A DNA stretch of 43,625 nt, taken from a virus. Each line of letters starts with the position of its first letter. Within the stretch, counting starts at the first letter, position 1. The translations under genes were made by a program, and so were the position numbers. The DNA lies in the IMG/VR virus record IMGVR_UViG_3300035183_000822, positions 1 to 43,625 of that record; one strand, written 5' to 3'. This document shows, one piece after another, positions 8,098 through 17,400 of this stretch. The notes beneath the pieces were generated by a model. The model was not told where the DNA came from. It did no database searches and saw only the letters and a program-made list of their open reading frames with translations.

Positions 8098-9167
8098 ACC
8101 TGTATCAGGATCGATGGGAAGAGGTTAAAGTAGATTGAGGTATCATCGTAGACAAAACCAACCTGCTGGATGAACCCCGTGGGGGGCACTTGCAGCGTGA
8201 GCTGCCCGCTGGCATCGATGAACAGCGGAGCGTTGATGTTGTCCTTTAGGTAACCACCTCCAGCTAGCTGAGTCGTTGCCCATTGGTCGTTGCGCACTAG
8301 GCCGTTCGTGATCACTTGCCCAGTATCGTTCTCGAACAGGTGGTCAACCACGATGCCGCTCACGAAGCTAGTTGCGTCAAGGGACGAAGCCAACTTGATC
8401 TTCCGCTGCGGGGTAAACGAGACGCAAGAGAAGGCCGGAATCTCTTCCTGGGCGGTCGAGAACACGATGGCAGCGTCGAACTTGACGTTCTGCCCCGTGG
8501 TATTAGCGACGATGAGCTCATCCTCGGTCGTTACCAGCATGCTGCCGTTCTTCAGCGGGCGGCCGTTGGCGCCAAAGATGATGTTGCCAGCAGCAAAATT
8601 TCCAGGTGGGATGGCGACCTGGGACTGGTTGACTGGGTACGTGGCATAGTCGATATGCCCAGACGCGGCTGGGTCCCACACCGCGGCGAACACGCGGATC
8701 CGCTCTTGCCACACACCCATGGCCGTGGGGGAGTGCTTAACCCACACCTTCATGACGTTGTTGGTAACGTCAAACCAGTGCTGGCCGTGCAGCGGCGCTG
8801 GCGGCTCGCTGCTCCCGTACACCGGCAGCAGCGGCGTCCACCCACGCGTCAGCTCACCGGTGGCCAGGTTGATATCCCAGAACAAGTGCTTCTTCGTGGT
8901 GGTTCCGCTGACCACATCGTTGTTCTCACCCTTGGTAACCTCGCTTGTTGGCGACCAATAGGCTGGTGCCCCTGGGCCGTTGCCACCGCCCCAGGCGTTG
9001 GGCGTGGTCTTAGTTTCCTCGATCAGGTAGTTAGCGGTGTGGTGCGCCGCCGTGACGATGCACGGGGTTAGCGCCGTTGCGTTGAGCGTCACCGTGCCTG
9101 GGCCGCTGTTGTACTGCAAGAACGGCGGTACGGCTCGGATGATGCCCTGGCGGATAGCAACCTTCAT
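8094..9167 (-). CDS. Unidentified virion structural protein, fibre module
   Basis: A 357-residue soluble protein starting MKVAIRQGIIRAVPPFLQYN. It contains WDINLATGELTRGW and HGQHWFDVTNNVMKVWV, which look like beta-rich, Trp-containing strands of phage structural proteins, and its C-terminal half (LFIDASGQLTLQVPPTGFIQ) is also strand-rich. No catalytic motif is visible. Its Shine-Dalgarno AGGGA lies six bases before the ATG and its stop overlaps the next gene by four bases (ATGA), placing it in the fibre operon. Likely a fibre-anchoring or baseplate-periphery protein. Coding status is clear; function is not. Confidence 0.6.
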   Translation of the reverse strand: MKVAIRQGIIRAVPPFLQYNSGPGTVTLNATALTPCIVTAAHHTANYLIEETKTTPNAWGGGNGPGAPAYWSPTSEVTKGENNDVVSGTTTKKHLFWDINLATGELTRGWTPLLPVYGSSEPPAPLHGQHWFDVTNNVMKVWVKHSPTAMGVWQERIRVFAAVWDPAASGHIDYATYPVNQSQVAIPPGNFAAGNIIFGANGRPLKNGSMLVTTEDELIVANTTGQNVKFDAAIVFSTAQEEIPAFSCVSFTPQRKIKLASSLDATSFVSGIVVDHLFENDTGQVITNGLVRNDQWATTQLAGGGYLKDNINAPLFIDASGQLTLQVPPTGFIQQVGFVYDDTSIYFNLFPSILIQV

Positions 9168-9198
9168 GATCAGTCCCTGTTGGTTACCTAAGAAAGTC

Positions 9199-9768
9199 TT
9201 ATGACACTGAGAGCGTTAGCGTATAGGTGATAACCAGCTCACGGTTGGCCGTCTTAAGGATCGGCGAGAAAACCATGTGGGTCAACAGGCGGTCATCGAA
9301 CGTAAAGAGCCCAAGCTCGTCAAACGCAAACTGGGCATTGGGATCAGGGTTGGAGTCGTTCAGGTCCTGGCCAGTAGGTTCCCCCGCCGCGATCGTTGCG
9401 GTCACGATGACGATCGCCGTTTCATCCGGGTCCGTGCTCTCTTGGTAGGTCACTGAGTTCTCAGCCGGCGTGCCGGTAACGTTCTCATCTACCTGCTCGC
9501 TGTACGTAGTGTTGTACAGGTCAGCCCCGGCTCCAGTGACGTTAGGTGGCAGGTACGTGATCATGTTGAAGCTGTTGATAGACGACCCGCCATTCCCAAG
9601 CTTGAGCTTGAAGATTTGGCCGTTGGCCTCGTGCGCCAGCCCCCTTGCCAGGGCCACGGCGAGGTTCTTGTTGTGCACGGCGTTCCACTTGTCCAGCACG
9701 ACCTCGCCGTTGTCCTTATAGAAGGCTAGCACGTGCCCTTTAACCTTGATGTTAGCGGTATTGTGCAT
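9199..9768 (-). CDS. Unidentified virion structural protein
   Basis: A 189-residue acidic protein. The N-terminal part KVKGHVLAFYKDNGEVVLD followed by KWNAVHNKNLAVALARGLA matches a pattern often seen at the start of small phage tail proteins: a short beta hairpin, then a helix after an Asn-His. The middle holds an acidic DETAIVIVTATIAAGE segment and the end (ELVITYTLTLSVS) is strand-rich. It is the first gene after the late-type promoter at 9803-9810, about 35 bases upstream, so it probably heads its own transcript of fibre genes. Only weak Shine-Dalgarno (GGA) is present. Function unknown. Confidence 0.6.
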   Translation of the reverse strand: MHNTANIKVKGHVLAFYKDNGEVVLDKWNAVHNKNLAVALARGLAHEANGQIFKLKLGNGGSSINSFNMITYLPPNVTGAGADLYNTTYSEQVDENVTGTPAENSVTYQESTDPDETAIVIVTATIAAGEPTGQDLNDSNPDPNAQFAFDELGLFTFDDRLLTHMVFSPILKTANRELVITYTLTLSVS

Positions 9769-9802
9769 TTTTGTTCCGTTATAAGCTGCGGGGACTTTGG
9801 GA

Positions 9803-9810
9803 TATTTATC
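9803..9810 (-). promoter_or_regulatory. T4-type late promoter GATAAATA for fibre genes
   Basis: The minus strand reads GATAAATA, with the following bases TCC. It sits 34 bases before the ATG of the 189-residue gene, immediately past the stop of the gene upstream. Spacing fits a T4 late promoter with a short leader. Confidence 0.65.
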
Positions 9811-10284
9811 TTAGATCAGCCTTATTTTGAACGGCACGGGCACTCCAGGCGCAGAAAACCTGAGCTCCTTGCGCCCAGGGTCGCGCGTGAGCACCACCTC
9901 GGTGACGATCTCAGGGTTAGCTAGCGGCTGGATGATAGCCGTTGGCGTTTTGGCTAGCGCGTGCTGGCACACCACCAGGTACTCCTTTGCCTCGAACGTT
10001 ACCAGGACACCCCCAATCGAGCTTGGGGGTTGGATCGGTGGTTCTGGCACCTTCCCGTACAGCACGTAGCCAACCTCAGTTGGTCCACCGTTAGGGCGAA
10101 GCTGGAGAGCTAGCCCCTCAACTACCTTGGGCTTAACCTGCTCGCTTGGCGGCTGGGGGGCATGAAGCCTCAGCTCGTGCTGCTGCACGTCCATGGTGCC
10201 GGTTGCCCGCACCCGGATCAACTCGTTTAGCCTAAGCTTCTTGATAGGCGGCTTGCTGGCTAGCGGCTTACTGGGTGAACTCAT
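9811..10284 (-). CDS. Unidentified small structural protein
   Basis: A 157-residue basic, Pro-rich protein. It starts with a Lys/Pro tail (PSKPLASKPPIKKL), then two similar beta-rich halves: LRLNELIRVRATGTMDVQ near the start, and TRDPGRKELRFSAPG near the end. No known motif is visible. It begins 17 bases inside the end of the 1,383-residue gene and ends right before the late promoter at 9803. It probably belongs to the baseplate transcript as a small accessory or joining protein. Function unknown. Confidence 0.55.
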   Translation of the reverse strand: MSSPSKPLASKPPIKKLRLNELIRVRATGTMDVQQHELRLHAPQPPSEQVKPKVVEGLALQLRPNGGPTEVGYVLYGKVPEPPIQPPSSIGGVLVTFEAKEYLVVCQHALAKTPTAIIQPLANPEIVTEVVLTRDPGRKELRFSAPGVPVPFKIRLI

Positions 10285-13200
10285 AGAGCGTTACCTCCAC
10301 CGTTTCACCCCCCGTGAGCGGGGCAACGATGACCTGGTTGGCAGGGTAGTTAACGGTGAACGGCACCGCTACCGAGTTGACCAGCACCTGCACCACCGCG
10401 AAGGGCGGCGGGGTGGTCAGCGTGAAGGTCGTTTGGCCCGCTAGCGCGGTGAACACCTCGTCAACGCCCGCGCTGGTGTCTAGGCTGTACACCATGACGC
10501 CGCCGGCTGGCTCAACTACCACTAAGCTAAGCACGTCGTTCAGGTTGGCGTTAACGGTCAGGTTGAGCAGCTTGTTCGTGTGGTCTACGTCATAGTCGGT
10601 GCCAGGCACCAGCGGGGCGCCGGAGTTGAGCCTGACCTCCACCACCTCAAAGTTGGCCTGTACCGGTAAAGCAAAGTTGTTGAGCGCCGGGTTCGCGATG
10701 ATCGTGAGGTTGCGGTAGTTGCCAACCTGCGTGAAGTTGCCGTTCTGGTGCCAGTTGTTAACCAGCGGGTTAACTGGCGTCAGGTAGTACAGCTGGGTCA
10801 CGCCGTCGAGGTAACGCACCCACGGGCGGTCAGCCGGGGTAGTGCTGAACGCCACGATGCCCTGCGCCGTCCGGCCTAGGCCAAAGATCCCGGTATCATA
10901 CGGGATCTCATCGTACTCGAGCAGGTCGTACCCTGAGATGGGCTGGATGGAGCCTTCCAGCGCGTGCAGCGTGAAGGGGTGAGGGTGGGGCGTCGTGACC
11001 AGGGTCAGCGGGTACCACGAGGCCGGGTTGGTCTTGGTTATGTCAGCGTTGTAGGCCGCTTGGCTAAATTGATGGGTGTATGAGCCCTTGATGATGGGCG
11101 GGTCAAACGGCCCGCGGCCAACGCGGTTATCGTTGGCATACGGCGGGCCATCGAAGAAGAACAGCCTAAAGCGAACGTAGATGCTCAGGTCCTCCGACAC
11201 CTTCACGTTGACCCGTTGCGTGTACTGCTGATCTGGCACGATGCGCACCGTAAACTTTGTGCCAACGGGCAGGTACGTGCTGAAGAAGCTGCTAGAGAAC
11301 GTGAGCGTGCAGCTGCCGGCCCGGTTGGTGCACATAAACTTCGGCTGCGTCAGCGTGAACACCAGGTAGCTTGGGTCTCCTGCCAGGTAAGCGTCGATCC
11401 TGGTTGCCAGGTCCGAGAACTCGGCGGTGGAAATCGGGTTGTTGGCAGCGTTGACGCGGTCAGAGTACCTGAACTCAAGCGGGATCCAGCCATCCTCCAT
11501 GGCGAGCTCAGGGTGCAGCCCAGCCAGGGTTGCTGGCAGGCGCAGCCGGATCAGGTCAAAGTAGGCCTTGTCGATCACCAGCTTTTGGCCGACTGACAGC
11601 TGCCTGACTGGATCAGCCAGGTTAAAGTCGCCAACGATCACGGTGCCTTGGCTGTGCACAAGCGGCAGGTACTCGCGCAGGTAGTCTGGAATCGGGAGCT
11701 CGTTTACCCCTACGTCATACGGCCAATCCTCATAGGGGAGGGTCTCATACCCCCCGGTAACGGAGAGCTGGAAGTTGTGGGCAACGTAAACCTTGACGAC
11801 GTCCCCAGGCTGGAACGGGGACGGCGTGCTCGTGAGCTTAAAGCTAACGAACTCATCGGCCCATGGCTGATCAACCTCTAGCCCCCTGCGGTACCCATAG
11901 ATGTTGTGCTTGACGGTAGCCTTCGTGGTCGTGACAAATGTCACGGTGTAGACCGAGGGCGGCAGCATCGGGTGCACCGGTGCGAGCGGCTGGAACTGAA
12001 CCAACGGCCGCAACCCGCCGCCGACGGCGACGAAGACGTTTTGGCTAGTGCCGAACGTTATCGACCTGAACGGTGCCCCGTTGGTGAGCGTCCACGCAAA
12101 GCCACCGTCTATCGCGGTCAGGTGGGCTCCGTTTTGGCCGATGATGGCGATCCTGCCTTGCGGCAGCAGCGGCATCGTGATAGGCTGAAAGGCGAGGTCA
12201 AGCAGGTTCTCCGTCGTGCCGCTCACCCGCTGGGTCCAGGTGATCCCGTCGGGGGACACGAGGATGGTGCCATGATCGCCGACCGCCATGAAGATGCCAA
12301 GGTCCTCTAGCCACTCCACCGCGTTCAGGTTGTTGGTAGTGCCAGAGACCTGCAGCGTCCACGTTAGGGCATCGGTTGAGCGCACGATCGTTCCGCCGTT
12401 CCCCACCACGACGATGATGTTTAGCGGCGCGCCAGCCCAAGCGATGTCATTCAGGTTATTTGATGTCACCGGCGCGTGGTTCATCCACGCGTCGCCGTTT
12501 GCTGAGGTAAGGATGGTGCCAGTGTTCCCGACAACCACGAACAGCCCTGGGATGGTTGAGGTAATGATGAGGCCCGGGATGAACGTAATGGCGTTGAGGT
12601 CCTCGTACGTGTGGCTGTTGCGTGGGTACCACGTGTATGGTGGCGGACCGGCCACCAGCTCAGTCATAGCGATGAGCCCGTTCTGCCCGACAACGAGCGC
12701 CCGTTCGCCGTTAACCGCGATGGCGTCGATGTCGTTCTGCCAGCTCACGGCACTGAGCGAAGAGGCCACGACGTTCGCGTTGCCAGAGATCAAGAACCCG
12801 TTAGTGTCGCCAACGTATGTCACCTCGGTGAGAATGTTGTCATTGCTCAGCACCGTGGTCCACGCGTGCCCATCTAGGGAGGTGGCGATAGTTGGCGTGT
12901 ATGCCAGGGCACTCAGGCGTAGCTCTGGGACCTTGAAGCCGATTTGCCCGTTCCAGAACCACTTGCCAACCTCTGCCCGCCCAACGAAGCCAGATTGGTC
13001 ACCGAAGACCAGGTACGTCGGCTTGCGACGCCCAATCTTGAAGTAGAACTGGTCGCCTGCCAGGAAGCCCCGCGTGGTCGGAAGGAGCGTAAAGTGGATC
13101 AAGCTATCCTTATACGAGCAGCCATCTAGCAGGTTTATTGTTTTGGGGTAGCCAGGCAGCGCTGAGCCGATCAGGTCAAGGTTCTCGTCATAGTTATAGC

Positions 13201-14419
13201 CGGCGAGCTGGTACTGGGTTGGGGACGTGAACGTTATGGTCCAGTAGCTAGCTGGCGTGAACGCGAGGCTGCGCGCGTACACTTGCAGGTCAGGGGCGTT
13301 AAGCGTGGCGGCCGGCGTGAACGTTACCGGCGAGACGAACGCCATTGGGTTGACCTTGATCAGCGACCACCGCTGCTGCAGGGCCCCAGGGTGAACCGTG
13401 ATCTTTTCGCTCGGGGTCAGCACGAACTTGTCGCCAACCTGGATTGGCGGCGGGGTGCTGGGCGGGTCCCCTGCAGCCTCGATGAACTTAAAGTGAATGT
13501 CTTCGTTAGCGGTGGTGTAGTTGAACGGCACCAGGAAGGTAGCCGTGCCAACCACGATGTACGTACCAGTTACATCGTCGATGTACCCGACTGACAGCTG
13601 CGGGGTAGGTCCAGCTACGGTGCACTCAAGCACCCACTCACGGTAGATCGGCTTGGTGATGTCGCTCCAGATGTCAGTGATGGTGCCGTACGGTTTTCGC
13701 AGCTCACCAAGCGGCTGGCTAGCGTTGATTGGGCTAGGAGTAACTGGTGTCTTAGTCGACGCGTAGCGTAGCGTCCCCGCGCTCTCTGGAAACTTGTTTT
13801 CAAACTGGACTAGCGGGTAGAACGGGTTATCCTTCAGCTGCGCGGGCTTCCAGCGTGTCCCAAGGCCACTGGGTGGGCCAGCAACGATAACGTTTGGCTT
13901 GATGTCAAGCGAGAAGACCCCGTGGCTGATGGCAAAGTCCCACCCTTCTTGGAGCTGCTTGCCTGCCCGGGTGACCCGCGTGATGCCTGGGCCATCCCAG
14001 CGCCGTTGGCTGAAGCCGGCGGTGTGCGGTGACTGCGGGGAACCGAGGACCAACCCAGAGATCTGGACGTCATCGTCTACCCCGGCTTCAAACTCCTGCT
14101 GGTTAAGGTGGCTGAGAAACTTCGGGTGGGAGACGAGCGGCAGCTGGAAAGTTCGCACCGTGCCGTTTGACCGTATCTCCCGTTGCCATGAAGCGCTTCG
14201 CAGCCGGTTGCCTGCTGGGACGGTTTGGTCAAGCAGGTCAGCGCCAAGGAACGTTACTAGCTGGTGGTCCTCCGTAACCTCGACCTTGATGGTGTCCTCG
14301 AACAGGTACTCTTCGCCTACCTGTAGCAGCTTGACGTGGTACGGTTTTACGTCAAGGACATAGCTAACTAGGGCATCAACGTGCCCGTTAGTTACCGAGA
14401 GGAAGTTAGAAGATGTCAT
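10268..14419 (-). CDS. Large baseplate/tail protein with a beta-propeller
   Basis: A 1,383-residue virion protein. The N-terminus (VDALVSYVLDVKPYHVKLLQ) is a signature I associate with large phage tail proteins. Residues ~505-805 form a repeat array with Asp-box-like S-x-D-G-x-x-W units: TSLDGHAW, TSANGDAW, RSTDALTW, VSPDGITW and AIDGGFAW. They alternate with VVGNTGTIL-type strands, as in BNR/YCF48-like beta-propellers. Residues ~885-900 and ~1160-1175 carry a related segment (PYEDWPYDVGVNEL and EYDEIPYDTGIFGL), which points to internal duplication. The C-terminus is strand-rich and contains VVQVLVNSVAVPFTVNYPAN. The start overlaps the end of the 2,900-residue gene by 14 bases. It probably forms part of the baseplate periphery; the propeller may bind glycans or another tail protein. 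No sialidase catalytic set was identified. Confidence 0.7.
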   Translation of the reverse strand: MTSSNFLSVTNGHVDALVSYVLDVKPYHVKLLQVGEEYLFEDTIKVEVTEDHQLVTFLGADLLDQTVPAGNRLRSASWQREIRSNGTVRTFQLPLVSHPKFLSHLNQQEFEAGVDDDVQISGLVLGSPQSPHTAGFSQRRWDGPGITRVTRAGKQLQEGWDFAISHGVFSLDIKPNVIVAGPPSGLGTRWKPAQLKDNPFYPLVQFENKFPESAGTLRYASTKTPVTPSPINASQPLGELRKPYGTITDIWSDITKPIYREWVLECTVAGPTPQLSVGYIDDVTGTYIVVGTATFLVPFNYTTANEDIHFKFIEAAGDPPSTPPPIQVGDKFVLTPSEKITVHPGALQQRWSLIKVNPMAFVSPVTFTPAATLNAPDLQVYARSLAFTPASYWTITFTSPTQYQLAGYNYDENLDLIGSALPGYPKTINLLDGCSYKDSLIHFTLLPTTRGFLAGDQFYFKIGRRKPTYLVFGDQSGFVGRAEVGKWFWNGQIGFKVPELRLSALAYTPTIATSLDGHAWTTVLSNDNILTEVTYVGDTNGFLISGNANVVASSLSAVSWQNDIDAIAVNGERALVVGQNGLIAMTELVAGPPPYTWYPRNSHTYEDLNAITFIPGLIITSTIPGLFVVVGNTGTILTSANGDAWMNHAPVTSNNLNDIAWAGAPLNIIVVVGNGGTIVRSTDALTWTLQVSGTTNNLNAVEWLEDLGIFMAVGDHGTILVSPDGITWTQRVSGTTENLLDLAFQPITMPLLPQGRIAIIGQNGAHLTAIDGGFAWTLTNGAPFRSITFGTSQNVFVAVGGGLRPLVQFQPLAPVHPMLPPSVYTVTFVTTTKATVKHNIYGYRRGLEVDQPWADEFVSFKLTSTPSPFQPGDVVKVYVAHNFQLSVTGGYETLPYEDWPYDVGVNELPIPDYLREYLPLVHSQGTVIVGDFNLADPVRQLSVGQKLVIDKAYFDLIRLRLPATLAGLHPELAMEDGWIPLEFRYSDRVNAANNPISTAEFSDLATRIDAYLAGDPSYLVFTLTQPKFMCTNRAGSCTLTFSSSFFSTYLPVGTKFTVRIVPDQQYTQRVNVKVSEDLSIYVRFRLFFFDGPPYANDNRVGRGPFDPPIIKGSYTHQFSQAAYNADITKTNPASWYPLTLVTTPHPHPFTLHALEGSIQPISGYDLLEYDEIPYDTGIFGLGRTAQGIVAFSTTPADRPWVRYLDGVTQLYYLTPVNPLVNNWHQNGNFTQVGNYRNLTIIANPALNNFALPVQANFEVVEVRLNSGAPLVPGTDYDVDHTNKLLNLTVNANLNDVLSLVVVEPAGGVMVYSLDTSAGVDEVFTALAGQTTFTLTTPPPFAVVQVLVNSVAVPFTVNYPANQVIVAPLTGGETVEVTLYEFTQ

Positions 14420-17400
14420 CTTCTAGCTCCCCGCTAGTAACCGATTCAGGCTTCGTGCTCGATTGAACCGTGATGAATGATGTCTTAAAGATATCAGTCA
14501 TCTCGTAGTTGTTGGCCAGCGCGTCCTCGAGCGCTTCAAAGAAGATCTCATTTATTTGGCGTGCCCGGGCCGTTGCCCAGATCAGGTCCATCGTTGCCCT
14601 AGCTGCCGTTGGGTCCTTAAACCACTCCCCGCTCTTGCTCCTGTCCAGCGCGGTGATGTAATCCGTGATAACGGTGTTGCCTACCTTGATGGTTAGCTTG
14701 GTATTTAAGATAGTGTTGGTGATCGATGCCCTGACTAGCTCGGTGTCGGCAAAGATCTGCCCTTGGCCAAACCCAAAGCGAAGGTTGGTGCCGTATTTTT
14801 CATCGTAGTCGATTCTGGCCTGGCTCGGCACCGGGTTGCCCCCAGCGTCAACCCCAGCCGCAGCATCGGTCAGCTTGTCCCAGAGCTGCTTGGGGATCCT
14901 GGATAGCTGGTTGCGCCGTAGCAGCGTCCACTCGGTATGCGTGTTCTTCAGGTTGATCCCTTCTGGGTCATCGCGCAGCGTGAAGTCCCGCAGAAAGCGG
15001 AGCTTATACGCGTTGTTCTTGGTCACGTACCGCCGGAGCCCAGCGATGGCGCAGGAGTCAAAGGCTGCTTTACCGCTGCTCACGAGCGCCCGTGCTAGCA
15101 GCGCGTAAGTGTCTGGGCCATCCTTCAGGAGCCGTGCTGCCTGCTGGATCGACATGTTCTTGTTTGCCCCCGCGGTTACTTTGTCAGCAACCCAGAAGTA
15201 GTAGCGCTTGCCAACGACGTTGCCGATCTCATCGCGGACCTCAAGCTGCGTGTACTGGTAGTCTTTCCGGTACTGTACTTGCACCTCCGGGTCATCCTCT
15301 ACGGCCGGGTCAAACGCTAGCTGGGCTGCGGTTGGCTGCGGCGCGCGGTAGATGAGCAGCACCGAGGCGCCCTCTGGTACCACGTTAACGACTTGAACCA
15401 TGGGCTGGTTAGCTAGCACGTCAAATCCAACTACGTACCCAAACCTCGGGTTCGGGTTCAGCTGCACGCCGTTGACGAACACCTGCAGCCGGTTGGTGTC
15501 GATCTCCTCAGCCGGCACGCTGATGAACTCGCTCTTCAAGAAGGTAACTTGGGTTGCGCCATCCGAGATCTTCTCAAGCTTTACGTTCTGGAGCAGCTGC
15601 CAGTCCGACCACGTCGACCGGTAGCGCTCCACCTTTTCACCCGTCCGGAGCGTCAACGCCGGCTCCTTCATCAGGGCTACCACCTCGCTCGTGACATTAG
15701 TTGGTAACCAATCACCAACGTATGGCTTCCAGCTGTTGCGCGGGGGCACCAGGTCAACGCTCAGCTCAGCCTGGGATGGGACCGTCCACGTGCGCCACTC
15801 CTGGTCAACCGTGGCGTAGTCTGGGTCGAGCGGGTCGTTGATGAACGCGTTGAAGGGGGTGAGCGGGAGCGGGAGCACCTCGGTGTACCTAACGCCCTCG
15901 CGCACGTAAACGTCCTGGAGGATGCCGTCGAGCTCGGTTGCCAGGCTTGCCGCGGTGATGGGGGCAGCGACGGCCTTTGTCAGGACCAACCGTACCCCAA
16001 AGTCACGGAAATCGAGGTGGAGTAGCTCCCCGACTGGCCCCTCCCAATCTTGAAGCTCGACGTCCTCGAACGACCCGCCAGCGTCGCTTAGCCGTGCGTA
16101 ATAGTTGGCGCCAGCGCCGGTGGATCGGCTGCTTAGCTGCAGCTGCCCAATGCTGTGCCCCATGGCTCCAGTTGGCAGCGGCACCAGCGCAACCGTTAGC
16201 AGGGTGGAGACCCCATACACTGGGGCTGAGAGCTGCGCAGAGCTACCGATGTTGTAGACCAGCTCGTCGTTGATGATGACCTCGCCAACCGGCTTGTCTG
16301 GGACGCCAAGCACCACGTTGCCGAGCACCCAGCCGCCAAAGCGGCGCCCAGCGATCAGGTTGATGGCGGCAGCGCGCCCAGCATCCGCGTATATTGCGCC
16401 GCCAACGTTATACACCCGCATCAGCTCAGCTGGGCCAAAGGAAGGGTGAGAGACGGGTGAGCCAACGGCAGCCTTTGACCACGCGATTGGCCGGATGCTA
16501 ACGCTGCGCTCCCTAGCATAGAGCTGCTGGCGCGCGGCCCGACCAGAGGCGCGCTGCTGAACGGGGATATCACTTCGACCCTGCTCCGCTGCGGCCTTAG
16601 CGTCGTACTCGTTTGGCGGCACCGTGGCTTCAATCCACTCATAAACGTCCACCGATGCCCACTCGGCTAGCTTGCCCCAGCGGGCTTGCCGCTCTTGCCG
16701 GTCCGGGAAAACCTGCGCGTCGTAGTAAGGAATGTACCCGAGGTTGCTGGTGTCCCACCAGACCCGCCCAACCTCGCGTTGGGCCCATGGTTTGGTCGTG
16801 TGGTAGTTCTGGTTGTTTACCTGCTTCAGCGCGTAGTTATACAGCGCTGGGTCATCTGAGCCGATTATGTTGATGACCTGGAGAGGCTCCGGCGCGTGCA
16901 GCCCAATTGCCGGGTGCCACAGGGAGATCTCCTTGATCACCACCTTGTTTACATAATCGATCAGCTTGAGCGGTGAGAACTTAGTCGGGTTCAGCCACGT
17001 GTAGCCGCTGACGGTGTAGGTGCCGGGCGCAGTGACCTTTAGCAGGTTGGCCCCGATCACGGTAGCACCTCCAGGCGTGACGGTAGGGCTGGCGCCATCG
17101 CCGTTGTGATAGATGTTCTGGAGGCGGATGTACGCTGGGTAGCTTGGCAGCGCGTTGGCGTTGACAACCTCGGTGATGGGCTTAGCTTCAAACTTAAGCC
17201 CCTTACCTAGGTCATTGATCGAGAACCAGCGCTCATCGTCGCTGCTCTCGATCAGCGTGTAGAGCGGCAACGGAGCAGGCGCCGTCTGGGTGTAAAATTG
17301 AAACTGCGCGTAACGTTGCGAGACGTCGGTAACGTTGAGTTTAATCTCTGGGTTGCTCTTTTCCCTAGCATCGCCGTATTCCGCAAGCTTGTACGCCCAG

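Noticed and set aside
8316-9071. 251-codon plus-strand frame
   Set aside because: Shadow of the 357-residue gene; Arg/His-rich composition typical of a wrong frame, and no ribosome site.
12860-12900. Sialidase function for the 1,383-residue protein
   Set aside because: Asp-box-like units alone occur in non-enzymatic propellers; I see no arginine triad or other catalytic set.
12288-13046. 252-codon plus-strand frame
   Set aside because: Lies wholly opposite the beta-propeller repeats, whose repeated pattern makes the minus frame the real one.
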